Source: Azospirillum griseum
Lineage (GTDB): Bacteria; Pseudomonadota; Alphaproteobacteria; Azospirillales; Azospirillaceae
Assembly: GCF_003966125.1 (NCBI RefSeq)
Contig: NZ_RXMA01000003.1
Span: forward strand, 44,658 to 108,657
Direction: 5' to 3'
DNA: 64,000 nt
In this document: piece after piece, positions 34,221 through 43,198 of the stretch
Position numbering within the stretch: position 1 is the stretch's first letter
Layout of the letters: every line of letters begins with the position of its first letter
Notes under the pieces: model-generated
The model's database searches: none
Told to the model about the DNA's origin: nothing
Seen by the model: only the letters and a program-made list of their open reading frames with translations
Translations under genes and position numbers: made by a program

Positions 34221-35150
34221 ATGTTGACCTCCCTGTTCACGCACGCGGCTTGCCTGAATCACGACACGGGGCTGGGCCATCCCGAATGCGCCGACCGCCT
34301 GCGCGCCGTGTTGGCCGCGCTGGAAACGGAAGAGTTTTACATGCTCGACCGACAGGAGGCCCCACGCGCCACGGTGGAGCAGATCCTGCGGGCGCACCCG
34401 CAATCGCACATTGATCGGGTGATGGCGTCCATCCCCACAACCGAGCATGTCGGCATCGACGGCGACACCGTCGTGTCGCCGGGATCGGGGGAGGCGGCCT
34501 TGCGGGCGGCCGGGGCGGTGGTGGCGGCGGTGGACGCGGTGGCGTCGGGCCAGTCGCGCAACGCCTTTTGCGCCGTGCGCCCGCCGGGCCACCACGCCGA
34601 ACGGGACAAGGCGATGGGATTCTGCCTGTTCAACAACGTTGCCATCGGGGCCTATCACGCCCGCGCCGTTCACGGTCTGCAACGGGTGGCGGTGATGGAT
34701 TTCGACGTCCACCACGGCAACGGGACCCAGGACATCTTTCAGCACGACCCCGACATGCTCTATTGCTCGACCCACCAATCGCCGCTCTATCCGGGGACCG
34801 GCGACGCGGGTGAAAAGGGCGAGTATGGCAACTGCGTCAACGCGCCCCTGCCCGCCATGGCCGGTTCGCCGGAATTCCGCCACGCGATGACCCACATCGT
34901 TCTGCCCGCCATCGACCATTTCAAACCGGACCTGCTCATCATCTCCGCCGGGTTCGACGCCCATTCGCGCGATCCGATGGCCGGGCTGCATCTGATCGAC
35001 GATGATTTCGTCTGGGCCACGCGCAAGCTGGGCGAACTGGCCCGCACCCATTGCGGCGCGCGGATCGTGTCGGTTCTGGAGGGCGGCTACAATCTGCGCG
35101 CGCTCGCGTCGGCCAGCTCGGCGCATGTGCGGGAACTGATGTATTGTTGA
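34221..35150 (+). CDS. Histone-deacetylase-superfamily amidohydrolase
   Basis: A 309-residue zinc amidohydrolase of the HDAC/acetoin-utilisation/acetylpolyamine class. Active-site motifs are VRPPGHHAERDKAMGFCLFNN (His pair), VAVMDFDVHHGNGTQDIF (zinc Asp and His), LLIISAGFDAHSRDPMAG (zinc Asp) and VLEGGYNL near the end. Bacterial homologues deacetylate small amides, acetylpolyamines or acetyl-lysine; the substrate is not predictable here. The gene precedes xseB-ispA-dxs by 125 bp on the same strand, an arrangement I recall from related alphaproteobacteria. The ribosome binding site before the ATG is weak. Confidence 0.93.
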   Translation: MLTSLFTHAACLNHDTGLGHPECADRLRAVLAALETEEFYMLDRQEAPRATVEQILRAHPQSHIDRVMASIPTTEHVGIDGDTVVSPGSGEAALRAAGAVVAAVDAVASGQSRNAFCAVRPPGHHAERDKAMGFCLFNNVAIGAYHARAVHGLQRVAVMDFDVHHGNGTQDIFQHDPDMLYCSTHQSPLYPGTGDAGEKGEYGNCVNAPLPAMAGSPEFRHAMTHIVLPAIDHFKPDLLIISAGFDAHSRDPMAGLHLIDDDFVWATRKLGELARTHCGARIVSVLEGGYNLRALASASSAHVRELMYC

Positions 35151-35275
35151 GTCCTCGCTGACGCCGCAGGCATCCGGGCCGAGCGGGGGATAAGCGATGG
35201 GCGACGCGCCACGGGTCTTGCGCTGGGCGATGGGGGGGCCTACCTTCGCGAACGCAGGTTCACCACGGTTCGGCC

Positions 35276-35566
35276 ATGTCCTCTTCCAGCAGCATCACCC
35301 CGTCCGCCCCCGTCGCCCCGACGGCGGCCCTTCCGCCCGACATCGTCGCCCTCAGCTTTGAGGACGCGCTCGCCGAATTGGAACGGATCGTCCGCCAGCT
35401 TGAGGATGGGCGCGGCAAGCTCGACGACGCCATTTCCTCCTACGAACGCGGGACCGCCCTGAAGCGCCATTGCGAAGCCAAGCTGCGCGACGCCCAGGCC
35501 AAGATCGACCGCATCACCGTCAGCGCCGATGGAACCATCGGTGCCGAACCCGCCCGGATGGACTGA
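35276..35566 (+). CDS. xseB: Exodeoxyribonuclease VII small subunit
   Basis: A 96-residue small subunit of exonuclease VII, which degrades single-stranded DNA with the XseA large subunit (not in this window). The core is LSFEDALAELERIVRQLEDGRGKLDDAISSYERG (two coiled helices, residues about 26-60), followed by KRHCEAKLRDAQAKI. The N-terminal 23 residues are Ser/Pro/Ala-rich and unconserved, so a later start is possible. The stop is immediately followed by the GTG of ispA (1-bp gap), so co-translated. Confidence 0.94.
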   Translation: MSSSSSITPSAPVAPTAALPPDIVALSFEDALAELERIVRQLEDGRGKLDDAISSYERGTALKRHCEAKLRDAQAKIDRITVSADGTIGAEPARMD

Positions 35567-35567
35567 C

Positions 35568-36458
35568 GTGCAGACCAGCTTGAAACAGGCGATGGCCGCG
35601 TGCGCGCAGGCTGTCGAGGACACCATCGGGCGGCTGCTGCCCTCCACCGATCTGGCCGAGGCGCGCGTGTTCGACGCCATGCGCTATGGCTGCCTGAACG
35701 GCGGCAAGCGGCTGCGCCCCTTTCTGGTGATTCAGTCGGCCGATCTGTTCGGCGTCAACCCCGAATGCGCGGAGCGCGTCGCGGCGGCGGTGGAAATGGT
35801 CCACAGCTATTCGCTGATCCACGACGACCTGCCCGCGATGGATGATTCCGACCTGCGGCGCGGCAAGCCGACCTGCCACAAGGCGTTTGACGAGGCCACC
35901 GCCGTGCTGGCGGGCGACGGCCTGCTGACCCTGGCGTTCGAGGTGCTGGCCGATCCCGCCACCCACGAGGATCCGAACATCCGTTGCCAACTGGTGACGG
36001 CGCTGGCCAAGGCGGCGGGCGGCCACGGCATGGTCGGCGGCCAGATGCTGGACCTGATCGCCGAAACCGAACGCTTCGATCTGGGGGCGACCACCCGGCT
36101 GCAACGGATGAAGACTGGCGAGATGATCGCCTTTTCCTGCGAGGCGGGCGGCATTCTGGGCCGGGCGGCCCCACCGCACCGCACCGCGCTACGCGCCTAC
36201 GCCCATGATCTGGGCCTGGCCTTCCAGATCGTCGATGATCTGCTGGACGTCGAGGGGACGGAGGCCGAGACCGGCAAAAGCGTCGGTCGCGACGCCGAGG
36301 CCGGGAAGGCGACCTTCGTGTCGATCCTGGGGGTGGACCGCGCCCGCGCGCAAGCCGACCTGCTGGCCAAGCAGGCGGTGGCGCATTTGGACATTTTCGA
36401 GGGCCGCGCCCATCTCTTGGAAGCGGTCGCCGACTTCGTCGTCGCGCGGCGGACCTGA
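35568..36458 (+). CDS. ispA: Farnesyl/geranyl diphosphate synthase
   Basis: Class I trans-prenyltransferase condensing IPP with DMAPP and GPP to farnesyl diphosphate. 296 residues from a GTG that follows the xseB stop by one base, preceded by a GGATGGA sequence. The first aspartate-rich motif is [13 protein letters not shown], the second is [12 protein letters not shown], and [11 protein letters not shown] carries the Lys/Arg diphosphate contacts. Directly followed by dxs (17 bp), so precursor supply and chain elongation are co-expressed. Confidence 0.95.
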   Translation: MQTSLKQAMAACAQAVEDTIGRLLPSTDLAEARVFDAMRYGCLNGGKRLRPFLVIQSADLFGVNPECAERVAAAVEMVHSYSLIHDDLPAMDDSDLRRGKPTCHKAFDEATAVLAGDGLLTLAFEVLADPATHEDPNIRCQLVTALAKAAGGHGMVGGQMLDLIAETERFDLGATTRLQRMKTGEMIAFSCEAGGILGRAAPPHRTALRAYAHDLGLAFQIVDDLLDVEGTEAETGKSVGRDAEAGKATFVSILGVDRARAQADLLAKQAVAHLDIFEGRAHLLEAVADFVVARRT

Positions 36459-36475
36459 GGGGAAGGAGCACCGAC

Positions 36476-38389
36476 GTGACCGGCACCAAGACTCCGCTGC
36501 TCGACCTTTGCCCGACCCCGGCCCATCTGCGCGCGCTCAAACCCGAACAGCTCCGGCAATTGGCCGACGAACTGCGCACCGAAACCATCGACGCCGTGTC
36601 GGTGACGGGCGGCCATCTCGGGGCCGGGTTGGGCGTGGTCGAGCTGACCGCCGCCCTGCATTACGTGTTCGACACCCCCTATGACCGCCTGATCTGGGAC
36701 GTCGGCCACCAGTGCTACCCACACAAGATCCTGACCGGGCGGCGCGACCGCATCCGCACCCTGCGCATGGGCGATGGGCTGAGCGGCTTCACCAAACGGA
36801 CGGAAAGCGAATACGACCCGTTCGGCGCGGGCCACAGCTCCACCTCGATCTCCGCCGGGCTGGGCATGGCGGTGGCCAGCGCGATGAAGGGCGAACGGCG
36901 CAACGTGATCGCCGTGATCGGCGACGGCGCGATGAGTGCCGGCATGGCCTATGAGGCGATGAACAACGCCGCCTCGACCAAATCGCGGCTGATCGTGGTG
37001 CTGAACGACAACGACATGTCGATCGCCCCGCCGGTCGGCGCGATGAGCGCCTATCTGTCGCGCCTGATCTCGTCCAAGCCCTATCTCAGCCTGCGCCATC
37101 TCGCCAAGGAGATCGCCGACCAGTTGCCGCGCCCGCTGCGCAACGTCGCCCGCCGGGCGGAGGAATACGCGCGCGGCATGGTGACGGGCGGGACCCTGTT
37201 CGAAGAGCTGGGTTTCTACTACATCGGCCCGATCGACGGTCACAACCTCGACCATCTGCTGCCGGTGTTGCAGAATGTGCGGGACGCCGACGATGGCAAG
37301 CCGGTGCTGATCCACGTCGTGACCAAGAAGGGCAAGGGCTACGCCCCGGCGGAAGCCTCGGCGGACAAACTGCACGCGGTCGCCAAGTTCGACGTCGTGA
37401 CCGGCGCGCAGGCCAAGCCGAAATCCAACGCCCCCACCTTCACCCGCGTGTTCGCCCAGTCCCTGATCAAGGAGGCCGAGGCCGATCCCGGCATCGTCGC
37501 GATCAACGCGGCCATGCCGTCGGGCACCGGGCTGGACCTGTTCGCCGAACGCTTCCCCGACCGCTGTTTCGACGTCGGCATCGCCGAACAGCACGCCGTC
37601 ACCTTCGCGGCAGGCATGGCGACGGAGGGATTCAAGCCCTTCTGCGCCATCTACTCCACCTTCCTGCAACGGGCCTACGATCAGGTCATCCACGACGTGG
37701 TGTTGCAGCATCTGCCGGTGCGCTTCGCGCTCGACCGCGCCGGGCTGGTGGGGGCCGATGGGGCCACGCACGCCGGGTCCTTCGACGTCGCCTATCTCGG
37801 CTGCCTGCCCGACATCGTGCTGATGGCGGCGGCGGACGAGGTCGATCTGATGCACATGGTGGCGACCCAGGCCGCCATCGACGACCGCGCGTCCGCCCTG
37901 CGCTACCCGCGCGGCGAGGGGGTGGGGCTGGAGATGCCGGATCGTGGATCGGTCCTGCCGCTGGGCAAGGGGCGCATCCTGCAGGAAGGGACCAAGGTCG
38001 CCATCCTCAGCTACGGCGGCCGTCTGGGCGAGGCCCGCAAGGCGGCGGCGGAGCTGGGCGCGCGCGGCCTGTCCACCACCGTGGCCGACGCCCGTTTCGC
38101 CAAGCCGCTGGACGAGGATCTGGTGCGCCGACTCGCCCGCGAGCATGAGGTGCTCATCACCATCGAGGAAGGCTCGGTCGGCGGTTTCGGCAGCTTCGTG
38201 TTGCAGTTCCTGGCGACCTCCGGCGCGCTGGACGGCGGGTTGAAGATTCGCCCGATGGTGCTGCCCGACGCCTACCTCGACCACGACAACCCGGCCAAGC
38301 AGTACGACACGGCGGGGCTGACCGCGCGCCACATCGTCGCCACCGCCGTGCAGGCGCTGGGCCTGGAACACGCGGCGGCGCGGGCGTAA
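36476..38389 (+). CDS. dxs: 1-deoxy-D-xylulose-5-phosphate synthase
   Basis: Thiamine-diphosphate enzyme that condenses pyruvate and glyceraldehyde-3-phosphate, first step of the MEP isoprenoid pathway. 637 residues from a GTG preceded by GGAAGGAG. Motifs are [15 protein letters not shown], the TPP-binding [33 protein letters not shown], and in the transketolase pyrimidine domain [17 protein letters not shown]. The C-terminal transketolase domain starts near residue 490. Complete. Followed by tlyA after 5 bp. Confidence 0.97.
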   Translation: MTGTKTPLLDLCPTPAHLRALKPEQLRQLADELRTETIDAVSVTGGHLGAGLGVVELTAALHYVFDTPYDRLIWDVGHQCYPHKILTGRRDRIRTLRMGDGLSGFTKRTESEYDPFGAGHSSTSISAGLGMAVASAMKGERRNVIAVIGDGAMSAGMAYEAMNNAASTKSRLIVVLNDNDMSIAPPVGAMSAYLSRLISSKPYLSLRHLAKEIADQLPRPLRNVARRAEEYARGMVTGGTLFEELGFYYIGPIDGHNLDHLLPVLQNVRDADDGKPVLIHVVTKKGKGYAPAEASADKLHAVAKFDVVTGAQAKPKSNAPTFTRVFAQSLIKEAEADPGIVAINAAMPSGTGLDLFAERFPDRCFDVGIAEQHAVTFAAGMATEGFKPFCAIYSTFLQRAYDQVIHDVVLQHLPVRFALDRAGLVGADGATHAGSFDVAYLGCLPDIVLMAAADEVDLMHMVATQAAIDDRASALRYPRGEGVGLEMPDRGSVLPLGKGRILQEGTKVAILSYGGRLGEARKAAAELGARGLSTTVADARFAKPLDEDLVRRLAREHEVLITIEEGSVGGFGSFVLQFLATSGALDGGLKIRPMVLPDAYLDHDNPAKQYDTAGLTARHIVATAVQALGLEHAAARA

Positions 38390-38394
38390 CGGGG

Positions 38395-39141
38395 ATGGCC
38401 AAGCAGCGGGCCGATGTGGCCCTGGTCGAACGCGGCCTTGCCGAAAGCCGGGCCAAGGCGCAGGCGCTCATCCTCGCCGGGCTGGTCTATTCCGACACCA
38501 AGCGGATCGACAAGGCGGGCGACCTGCTGGCCGAAGACGCGCCGCTGGCGCTGAAGGGGCAGGATCACCCGTGGGTGTCGCGCGGCGGGTTGAAGCTGGT
38601 GAAGGGGTTGGATGTGTTCGCCATCGACCCCACCGGCCTGACCGCCATCGACGTCGGGGCCTCGACCGGCGGCTTCACCGATGTGCTGGTGACGCGCGGA
38701 GCGGCGAAGGTCTTCGCCGTCGATGTCGGCCATGGGCAATTGGCCTGGAAGCTGCGCAACGATCCCCGCGTGGTCGTGCTGGAGAAAACCAACGCCCGCC
38801 ACCTGACCAGCGCCGACATCCCCGATCCGGTTGATCTCGTCGTCTGCGACGCCAGCTTCATCGGGTTGGAGGTGGTGCTTCCGGCGGCGCTGTCGCTGGT
38901 GGTTCCCGGCGGTCGTCTGGTCGCACTCATCAAACCGCAGTTCGAGGTGGGCAAGGGCCGCGTCGGCAAGGGCGGCGTCGTGCGCGAGCCGGAATTGCAC
39001 CAGGAGGTGTGCGACCGCATCCGGGCGTGGCTGGATGGGTTGGACGGCTGGCGTGTGCTCGACATCACCGAAAGCCCGATCACCGGACCGGAAGGCAACA
39101 AGGAGTTCCTGATCGGGGCGGTGAAGGAACCAACCGCCTGA
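38395..39141 (+). CDS. tlyA: TlyA-family rRNA 2'-O-methyltransferase (haemolysin A homologue)
   Basis: A 248-residue protein with an N-terminal S4 RNA-binding domain (residues 1-62: RADVALVERGLAESRAKAQ, LILAGLVYS) and a FtsJ-like SAM-dependent methyltransferase domain. SAM motif I is AIDVGASTGGFTDVLV, and catalytic elements include WVSRGGLKL, DLVVCDASFIGL and LIKPQFEVGKG. Mycobacterial TlyA 2'-O-methylates 16S and 23S rRNA; the haemolysin name is historical. Last gene of the dxs operon. Converges on the T6SS locus, whose tssG stop is 63 bp away; no clear terminator in that gap. Confidence 0.93.
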   Translation: MAKQRADVALVERGLAESRAKAQALILAGLVYSDTKRIDKAGDLLAEDAPLALKGQDHPWVSRGGLKLVKGLDVFAIDPTGLTAIDVGASTGGFTDVLVTRGAAKVFAVDVGHGQLAWKLRNDPRVVVLEKTNARHLTSADIPDPVDLVVCDASFIGLEVVLPAALSLVVPGGRLVALIKPQFEVGKGRVGKGGVVREPELHQEVCDRIRAWLDGLDGWRVLDITESPITGPEGNKEFLIGAVKEPTA

Positions 39142-39204
39142 TCGTGGAAGGGCCAAGGACCATCCACAAAACCGTCCCTCTCAGGATTGCGGGTCGTCTT
39201 GTCG

Positions 39205-40323
39205 TCATCGGGAGGAGCTTGGCGTGACCACGCCCTCACTCTGTCGCGGGCGGGAGGTCAGCCAACTGGTCCAGCCCAGGCGCGGCGCGTCGGGGGCGGC
39301 GCTGTGGGTCAGCAAGCGCCCCTCACCGCCCAGCCGCACCCCCGATGCCCGCGTCTGCGCGGCCAGCCTGCGCGGGGATTGCAGATGCAAACGATTGGCT
39401 CCGACCAACCGGGTTCCCGGCACCGCCGCAGGACGCAGCCGCAGCCGGACGCGGAATTCGGTGCCCGCGCCGGCGTAGAACCCGGCCAGATCGCGCAGCG
39501 CACGGGCGGCATGCCCCCCCGGCAGAAAGGCGCGAAACCCGTCCAGATCCAGCGGCCCAATCTCGACCGCCACCGCCGCCTGCTGGTCCCACACCCGTCG
39601 TCCCAACACCGCGCCATCACCCAGAACGGCGTTGCGCTGGCCCAAGCGGGTGACTTGGCTGTCGTCCAACCGCAACCAGCCGCCCTGCAACGGAATCACA
39701 CGGATCGGCACGCCGAAATGGTCGTTCAGCAGGCATTCCAGCCCGTGCAGGCTGCGCGGCTGCTGGGCCAACGCCCCGGCGTGGTTCAACAGCGCCCGGT
39801 CCGGCACCGACATGCGCCCGCGCAGGCCCGGCGTCCCCAACCCGATCAGGCTGTAGAGATGCTCGGCCATCGGCCCAACGTCCGGGGCCTGACGGCTCAA
39901 AGCCGGTCGGTGCAGCCGTCGCGCCCGATACAGGATCGACACCAGACGGTGGTTGAAGATGTCGAGGAAATCGCGGGTTGCGGTGTCGCCCGCCCGCGTC
40001 TGCTGGATGATCGCTTCGGTGAAGGGCGCGGGCAGCGGCCCGAATCCCCCGGCCAACCCCAGGAAATTGACCAGGATTTCCCATTGCGCCGCGTCCGGGC
40101 GCGGCGGGTGGGCGGCGCTGAGGTCGCTGGCCGGAAAGGCGGTGGTCAGGCTGGAGCGAAAACGCACCACCTCATGCGCGGCGTTGCCGCCCTCAGCCAC
40201 GCTCGCCGCCAGCGGAAACAGCCGCTCGATCACGGTGATCGCCTGGAGCGCGTCGAAGCGGTGGGCTTCGGCGGCCAGTTGTTCGATCACAGAACGGGTC
40301 GATCGCCAGCCAGTGGGGGCCAT
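39205..40323 (-). CDS. tssG: T6SS baseplate subunit TssG
   Basis: Baseplate wedge component forming a complex with TssF and TssE. 372 residues. The N-terminal IEQLAAEAHRFDALQAITVIERL, the EILVNFLGLAGGFGPLP region, TRDFLDIFNHRLVSILYRA, LIGLGTPGLRGRM and LLNDHFGVPIRVI are characteristic. The ATG at 40323 lies inside the 3' end of tssF (37-bp overlap). Last gene of the tss operon; neither clpV (tssH) nor vgrG follows, and the next gene (tlyA) is convergent. Confidence 0.93.
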   Translation of the reverse strand: MAPTGWRSTRSVIEQLAAEAHRFDALQAITVIERLFPLAASVAEGGNAAHEVVRFRSSLTTAFPASDLSAAHPPRPDAAQWEILVNFLGLAGGFGPLPAPFTEAIIQQTRAGDTATRDFLDIFNHRLVSILYRARRLHRPALSRQAPDVGPMAEHLYSLIGLGTPGLRGRMSVPDRALLNHAGALAQQPRSLHGLECLLNDHFGVPIRVIPLQGGWLRLDDSQVTRLGQRNAVLGDGAVLGRRVWDQQAAVAVEIGPLDLDGFRAFLPGGHAARALRDLAGFYAGAGTEFRVRLRLRPAAVPGTRLVGANRLHLQSPRRLAAQTRASGVRLGGEGRLLTHSAAPDAPRLGWTSWLTSRPRQSEGVVTPSSSR

Positions 40324-42116
40324 GTCTTCCAGATCCCGTTGCGTTGCCGACTGGTCAGAACCAGTTGGGTGAAGGAGTTGACCGCCGCGTACAGCCCGAA
40401 AAAGCGGTTGAGGACGGAGGCGAGCAGAAAGGGGTGGCTGCCGACGAAGCGCTCCTCGTCCAGTTCCAGGCGGATTTCGGTGCCCCGGCAGAAACCGCGC
40501 CACGCCTCCCCGCCGACCCGCCGAACCACAGGGCCGCTGGACAGGCCCGACAGACCGGCGACCTGCCCCGTCACCGTCGCGTCGTCGAACACGGCGTAGA
40601 GGCGCAGGATCTCGCGCAGCGCGGCCAGACCGGCGTCGCCATCCAGCGACAGTTGGTTCAGCGACAGGTGCGACACCAGCCGCCACAGCGTTTGTCCGCC
40701 CAGCGGCGGGGCGGCCTGCCGCGTCGGTTTGGTCAGACAGACGATGCCCTGCAAGGGGGCGTCCACCTCGATCTCCATCCGCGCCCCGGCGGGCATCTGC
40801 TCCGCCACCCCCCGGTTGGTGCACAGCGTGTGCGCGAACACCACCTGGGCCGGGGGACGGGTCGGTTTGAAATCCAAATCCAGGAAGGACAGCATCAGAT
40901 CGGTGCCGGGCAGGTCGGCCCGCCCGGTCGGCTGCCGCCGGGCCAGCCAAAAGGCGCGGGCGTCGGTACGCTGGCTGTCGTGATCGAAGGAGTAGAAGGG
41001 CTGGAACACCCGGCTGTCGTCCTCATAGGCCGAACTGGCCGACAGCTTGAGGATCGAGTGGATTTCGGTCGAGCGCTCGCGGTAGCTGTCCGGCGGCAGG
41101 CGGTATTCGACCTGGGTCTGGTCCAGCCGCACCGGTTCGGACGTTTTGCGGAACAGGTTGACGATGGGCGCGCAATTCAGCCGGAAGGCGCTGCGATCCA
41201 CCGTGACCGACCGGCGCGGCGGATTGCCCAGCAGGATCAGGAGATCGACCTCCTTGCCCTGCCCCAGCCCGGCGGTCACGCCGTCGCCCAGCCCCTCCAC
41301 GTCAATGAACAGGTATTTTTCCGGAAAAACAAAATACTCCTGGATCAGCCGATAACCTTGATGGGCGTGGCGCGGCCACGGCAGCACATCCTCGTCCGGC
41401 GCGAAACCGACGGCGCGCAGGCACCCGGCGGGCAGCTCCCGCAACGGGGCGGGCGCGCCGACCGGACGCAGCGCAACGCCGCGCGCCTCGTTCAACAACG
41501 CCTCGTACAGCACCCCCGCCGCCGCCCCGCTGAGATGCAGGCGCAGTCGACTCGGGGCGATGTCGGCGAAGGTCAGCTTGCCTTGGGCGCGCAGGGTCAG
41601 GCGCAGCACCGCGCCCACGTCCGACCGTCGGTCGAGAAAGGGAAAGGCCGCCGGCGCCTGGATCGTCGCCTCCGCCACCTCGATCGGCCACAGCTCCACC
41701 GGGTAGGCGGTGCGGAAACGGCAGGTCAAACCGTCGGTCGCCTCGGCGAACAGCGGGGTTTCGTCGGGCAGGGTGAAGCCGGTGGACGCGCGGGCCTGAT
41801 CGGGATCGACCAGGAACTGGGCCACCGCCATGCTCGGCACCGGAGCGACCAAATGGGGGTAGAGCACCCCCAACAGCGCCGCCGGGATTTGCGGAAAATC
41901 GGAATCCAGCGTGCGTTGGATGCGCGCGGTCAGAAAGGCAAAGCTTTCCAGCAGCCGTTCCACATGCGGATCGGGCGATTCGGCCCCGGACAGGTCCAGC
42001 CGCGCCGCGACACGCGGGTAACGGGCGGCAAAATTCGCCCCTTCATGCCGCAGATAGTCCAACTCGCGCTGGTAATAGTCCAGCAGATCGCTGCGATCAT
42101 CACCGCTCATCGCCAT
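40287..42116 (-). CDS. tssF: T6SS baseplate subunit TssF
   Basis: Baseplate wedge protein, partner of TssG. 609 residues, usual size. The N-terminus LLDYYQRELDYLRHEGANFA followed by PRVAARLDLSG and DPHVERLLESFAFLTARI is diagnostic, as is the C-terminal VGSHPFLLASVLNRFFGLY with the NSFTQLVL strand. It overlaps tssE by 17 bp at the start and tssG by 37 bp at the end, typical of tightly coupled baseplate genes. An ATG six bases downstream (42110) is an equally good start. Confidence 0.95.
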   Translation of the reverse strand: MAMSGDDRSDLLDYYQRELDYLRHEGANFAARYPRVAARLDLSGAESPDPHVERLLESFAFLTARIQRTLDSDFPQIPAALLGVLYPHLVAPVPSMAVAQFLVDPDQARASTGFTLPDETPLFAEATDGLTCRFRTAYPVELWPIEVAEATIQAPAAFPFLDRRSDVGAVLRLTLRAQGKLTFADIAPSRLRLHLSGAAAGVLYEALLNEARGVALRPVGAPAPLRELPAGCLRAVGFAPDEDVLPWPRHAHQGYRLIQEYFVFPEKYLFIDVEGLGDGVTAGLGQGKEVDLLILLGNPPRRSVTVDRSAFRLNCAPIVNLFRKTSEPVRLDQTQVEYRLPPDSYRERSTEIHSILKLSASSAYEDDSRVFQPFYSFDHDSQRTDARAFWLARRQPTGRADLPGTDLMLSFLDLDFKPTRPPAQVVFAHTLCTNRGVAEQMPAGARMEIEVDAPLQGIVCLTKPTRQAAPPLGGQTLWRLVSHLSLNQLSLDGDAGLAALREILRLYAVFDDATVTGQVAGLSGLSSGPVVRRVGGEAWRGFCRGTEIRLELDEERFVGSHPFLLASVLNRFFGLYAAVNSFTQLVLTSRQRNGIWKTWPPLAGDRPVL

Positions 42117-42567
42117 CCCCCACGCTGTCGCTCAGCAGGATGGGGAAACTGACGGATTCGACGACTTCGTCAAGCGCGATGGCCCCCGTCACCCGCGCGC
42201 GCAGCCGCGACCGCTCGTTGCCCACCCGCTCCAGCGCGACGGAGGGGCGGAGCAAGCGCGGTTCGAACGCGGCGATGGTGCTGGTCATCAGGGTCGCCAA
42301 CCGGGACTCACTGTCGGCGTCGAACGGCCAGAACAGCGACAAATCGGGTATGCCGTAATCAAGCGTGCCGCGTGGCCGCTGACCCAGTTGGTCGGCGGCC
42401 AGCGGCGTGCGCGTGTTCAGCAAACGATCCAACTCCCGCCGGATCGAGGCCAGCAACCCGTCCCGGTCAAGCAGGCGCGGATCACGCCGCCCGTCCGCCC
42501 CATTCGGAGCGGCCAGACGGTCGAACAGCGGTGCCCGGACACCCTGCGTGGCCCGAGGCCCCGACAC
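42100..42567 (-). CDS. tssE: T6SS baseplate subunit TssE (gp25-like)
   Basis: A 155-residue homologue of phage T4 gp25, which helps start sheath polymerisation on the baseplate. APLFDRLAA near the N-terminus, SIRRELDRLLNTRTPL, a YGIPDLS motif and the C-terminal E(R)-rich core LRPSVALERVGNERSRLRARVTG fit the family. The start is a GTG, 9 bp after the hcp stop, with a weak ribosome binding site. It overlaps tssF. Confidence 0.9.
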   Translation of the reverse strand: MSGPRATQGVRAPLFDRLAAPNGADGRRDPRLLDRDGLLASIRRELDRLLNTRTPLAADQLGQRPRGTLDYGIPDLSLFWPFDADSESRLATLMTSTIAAFEPRLLRPSVALERVGNERSRLRARVTGAIALDEVVESVSFPILLSDSVGDGDER

Positions 42568-42576
42568 GGCCAGCCG

Positions 42577-43077
42577 TTACGAAACGGTCTGCGCGCCGAG
42601 GTCGTGCTTGACCGGTTGGTTGCCGCCCGCCGTGCCGTCCGCCGTCTTTTGCTGGATGTAGGTGTATTGGACCGAGTTGTAGCTCAAGGTTACGGTTTCT
42701 GTCGGAATGTCACCGGTTCCGCCACCAATCGAGAAGTTGGAGACGACGACGCCGGTCATTACGACTTCCAAATACTTGATCGCCTTGTTGTCACCGTCGG
42801 AACGGTAGGCCGCAAAAGTCGCCGATCCGATCTGCTTGCCGCTCCAGCACATCTTCAGCAAATCATCGGTCGAGGCATCGATGTATTTGGTGAAGGAGAA
42901 ATCGGAGTGGTTGGCCTGTTCGACCGTGCCCGAACCGGCGGAACTGCGGGTTGGCGAGGTCGGTTGGTTGAAGGAGTGGCTCCAGGACAGAACCTGAATC
43001 GAGTTGGTGTTGCTGCTGTCGAGGCTTTCACCCACGATGTCCGGGGTCTTGAAAGCGATGAACATATTGGTGGCCAC
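42577..43077 (-). CDS. hcp: T6SS inner tube protein Hcp (TssD)
   Basis: Hexameric ring subunit of the expelled T6SS tube. 166 residues. The N-terminal MFIAFKTPDIVGES strand, IQVLSWSHSF, FTKYIDASTDDLLKMCWSG and the C-terminal beta strands VVMTGVVVSNFSIGG and ETVTLSYNSVQYTYIQQ match the family. The GTG at 43077 is chosen: AGGGAG sits 8 bp upstream and the protein then begins MATNMF, as Hcp proteins usually do. It lies between tssC (122 bp) and tssE (9 bp). No effector domain is fused to it. Confidence 0.94.
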   Translation of the reverse strand: MATNMFIAFKTPDIVGESLDSSNTNSIQVLSWSHSFNQPTSPTRSSAGSGTVEQANHSDFSFTKYIDASTDDLLKMCWSGKQIGSATFAAYRSDGDNKAIKYLEVVMTGVVVSNFSIGGGTGDIPTETVTLSYNSVQYTYIQQKTADGTAGGNQPVKHDLGAQTVS

Positions 43078-43198
43078 GGTCACATCTCCCTAGTGCTGGC
43101 GGGGCCGGAGGCCCGCGCGCCGAAACTCAACGCGGATGCAGCCCCCGCACCCCTTTGGCATCACACCGCCGGGGTACAGGAAAGCGAACGAGAAGGCC

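Noticed and set aside
43084..43198. Possible terminator or small RNA between hcp and tssC
   Set aside because: Only a weak GC hairpin without a T-run; I could not support a distinct element.
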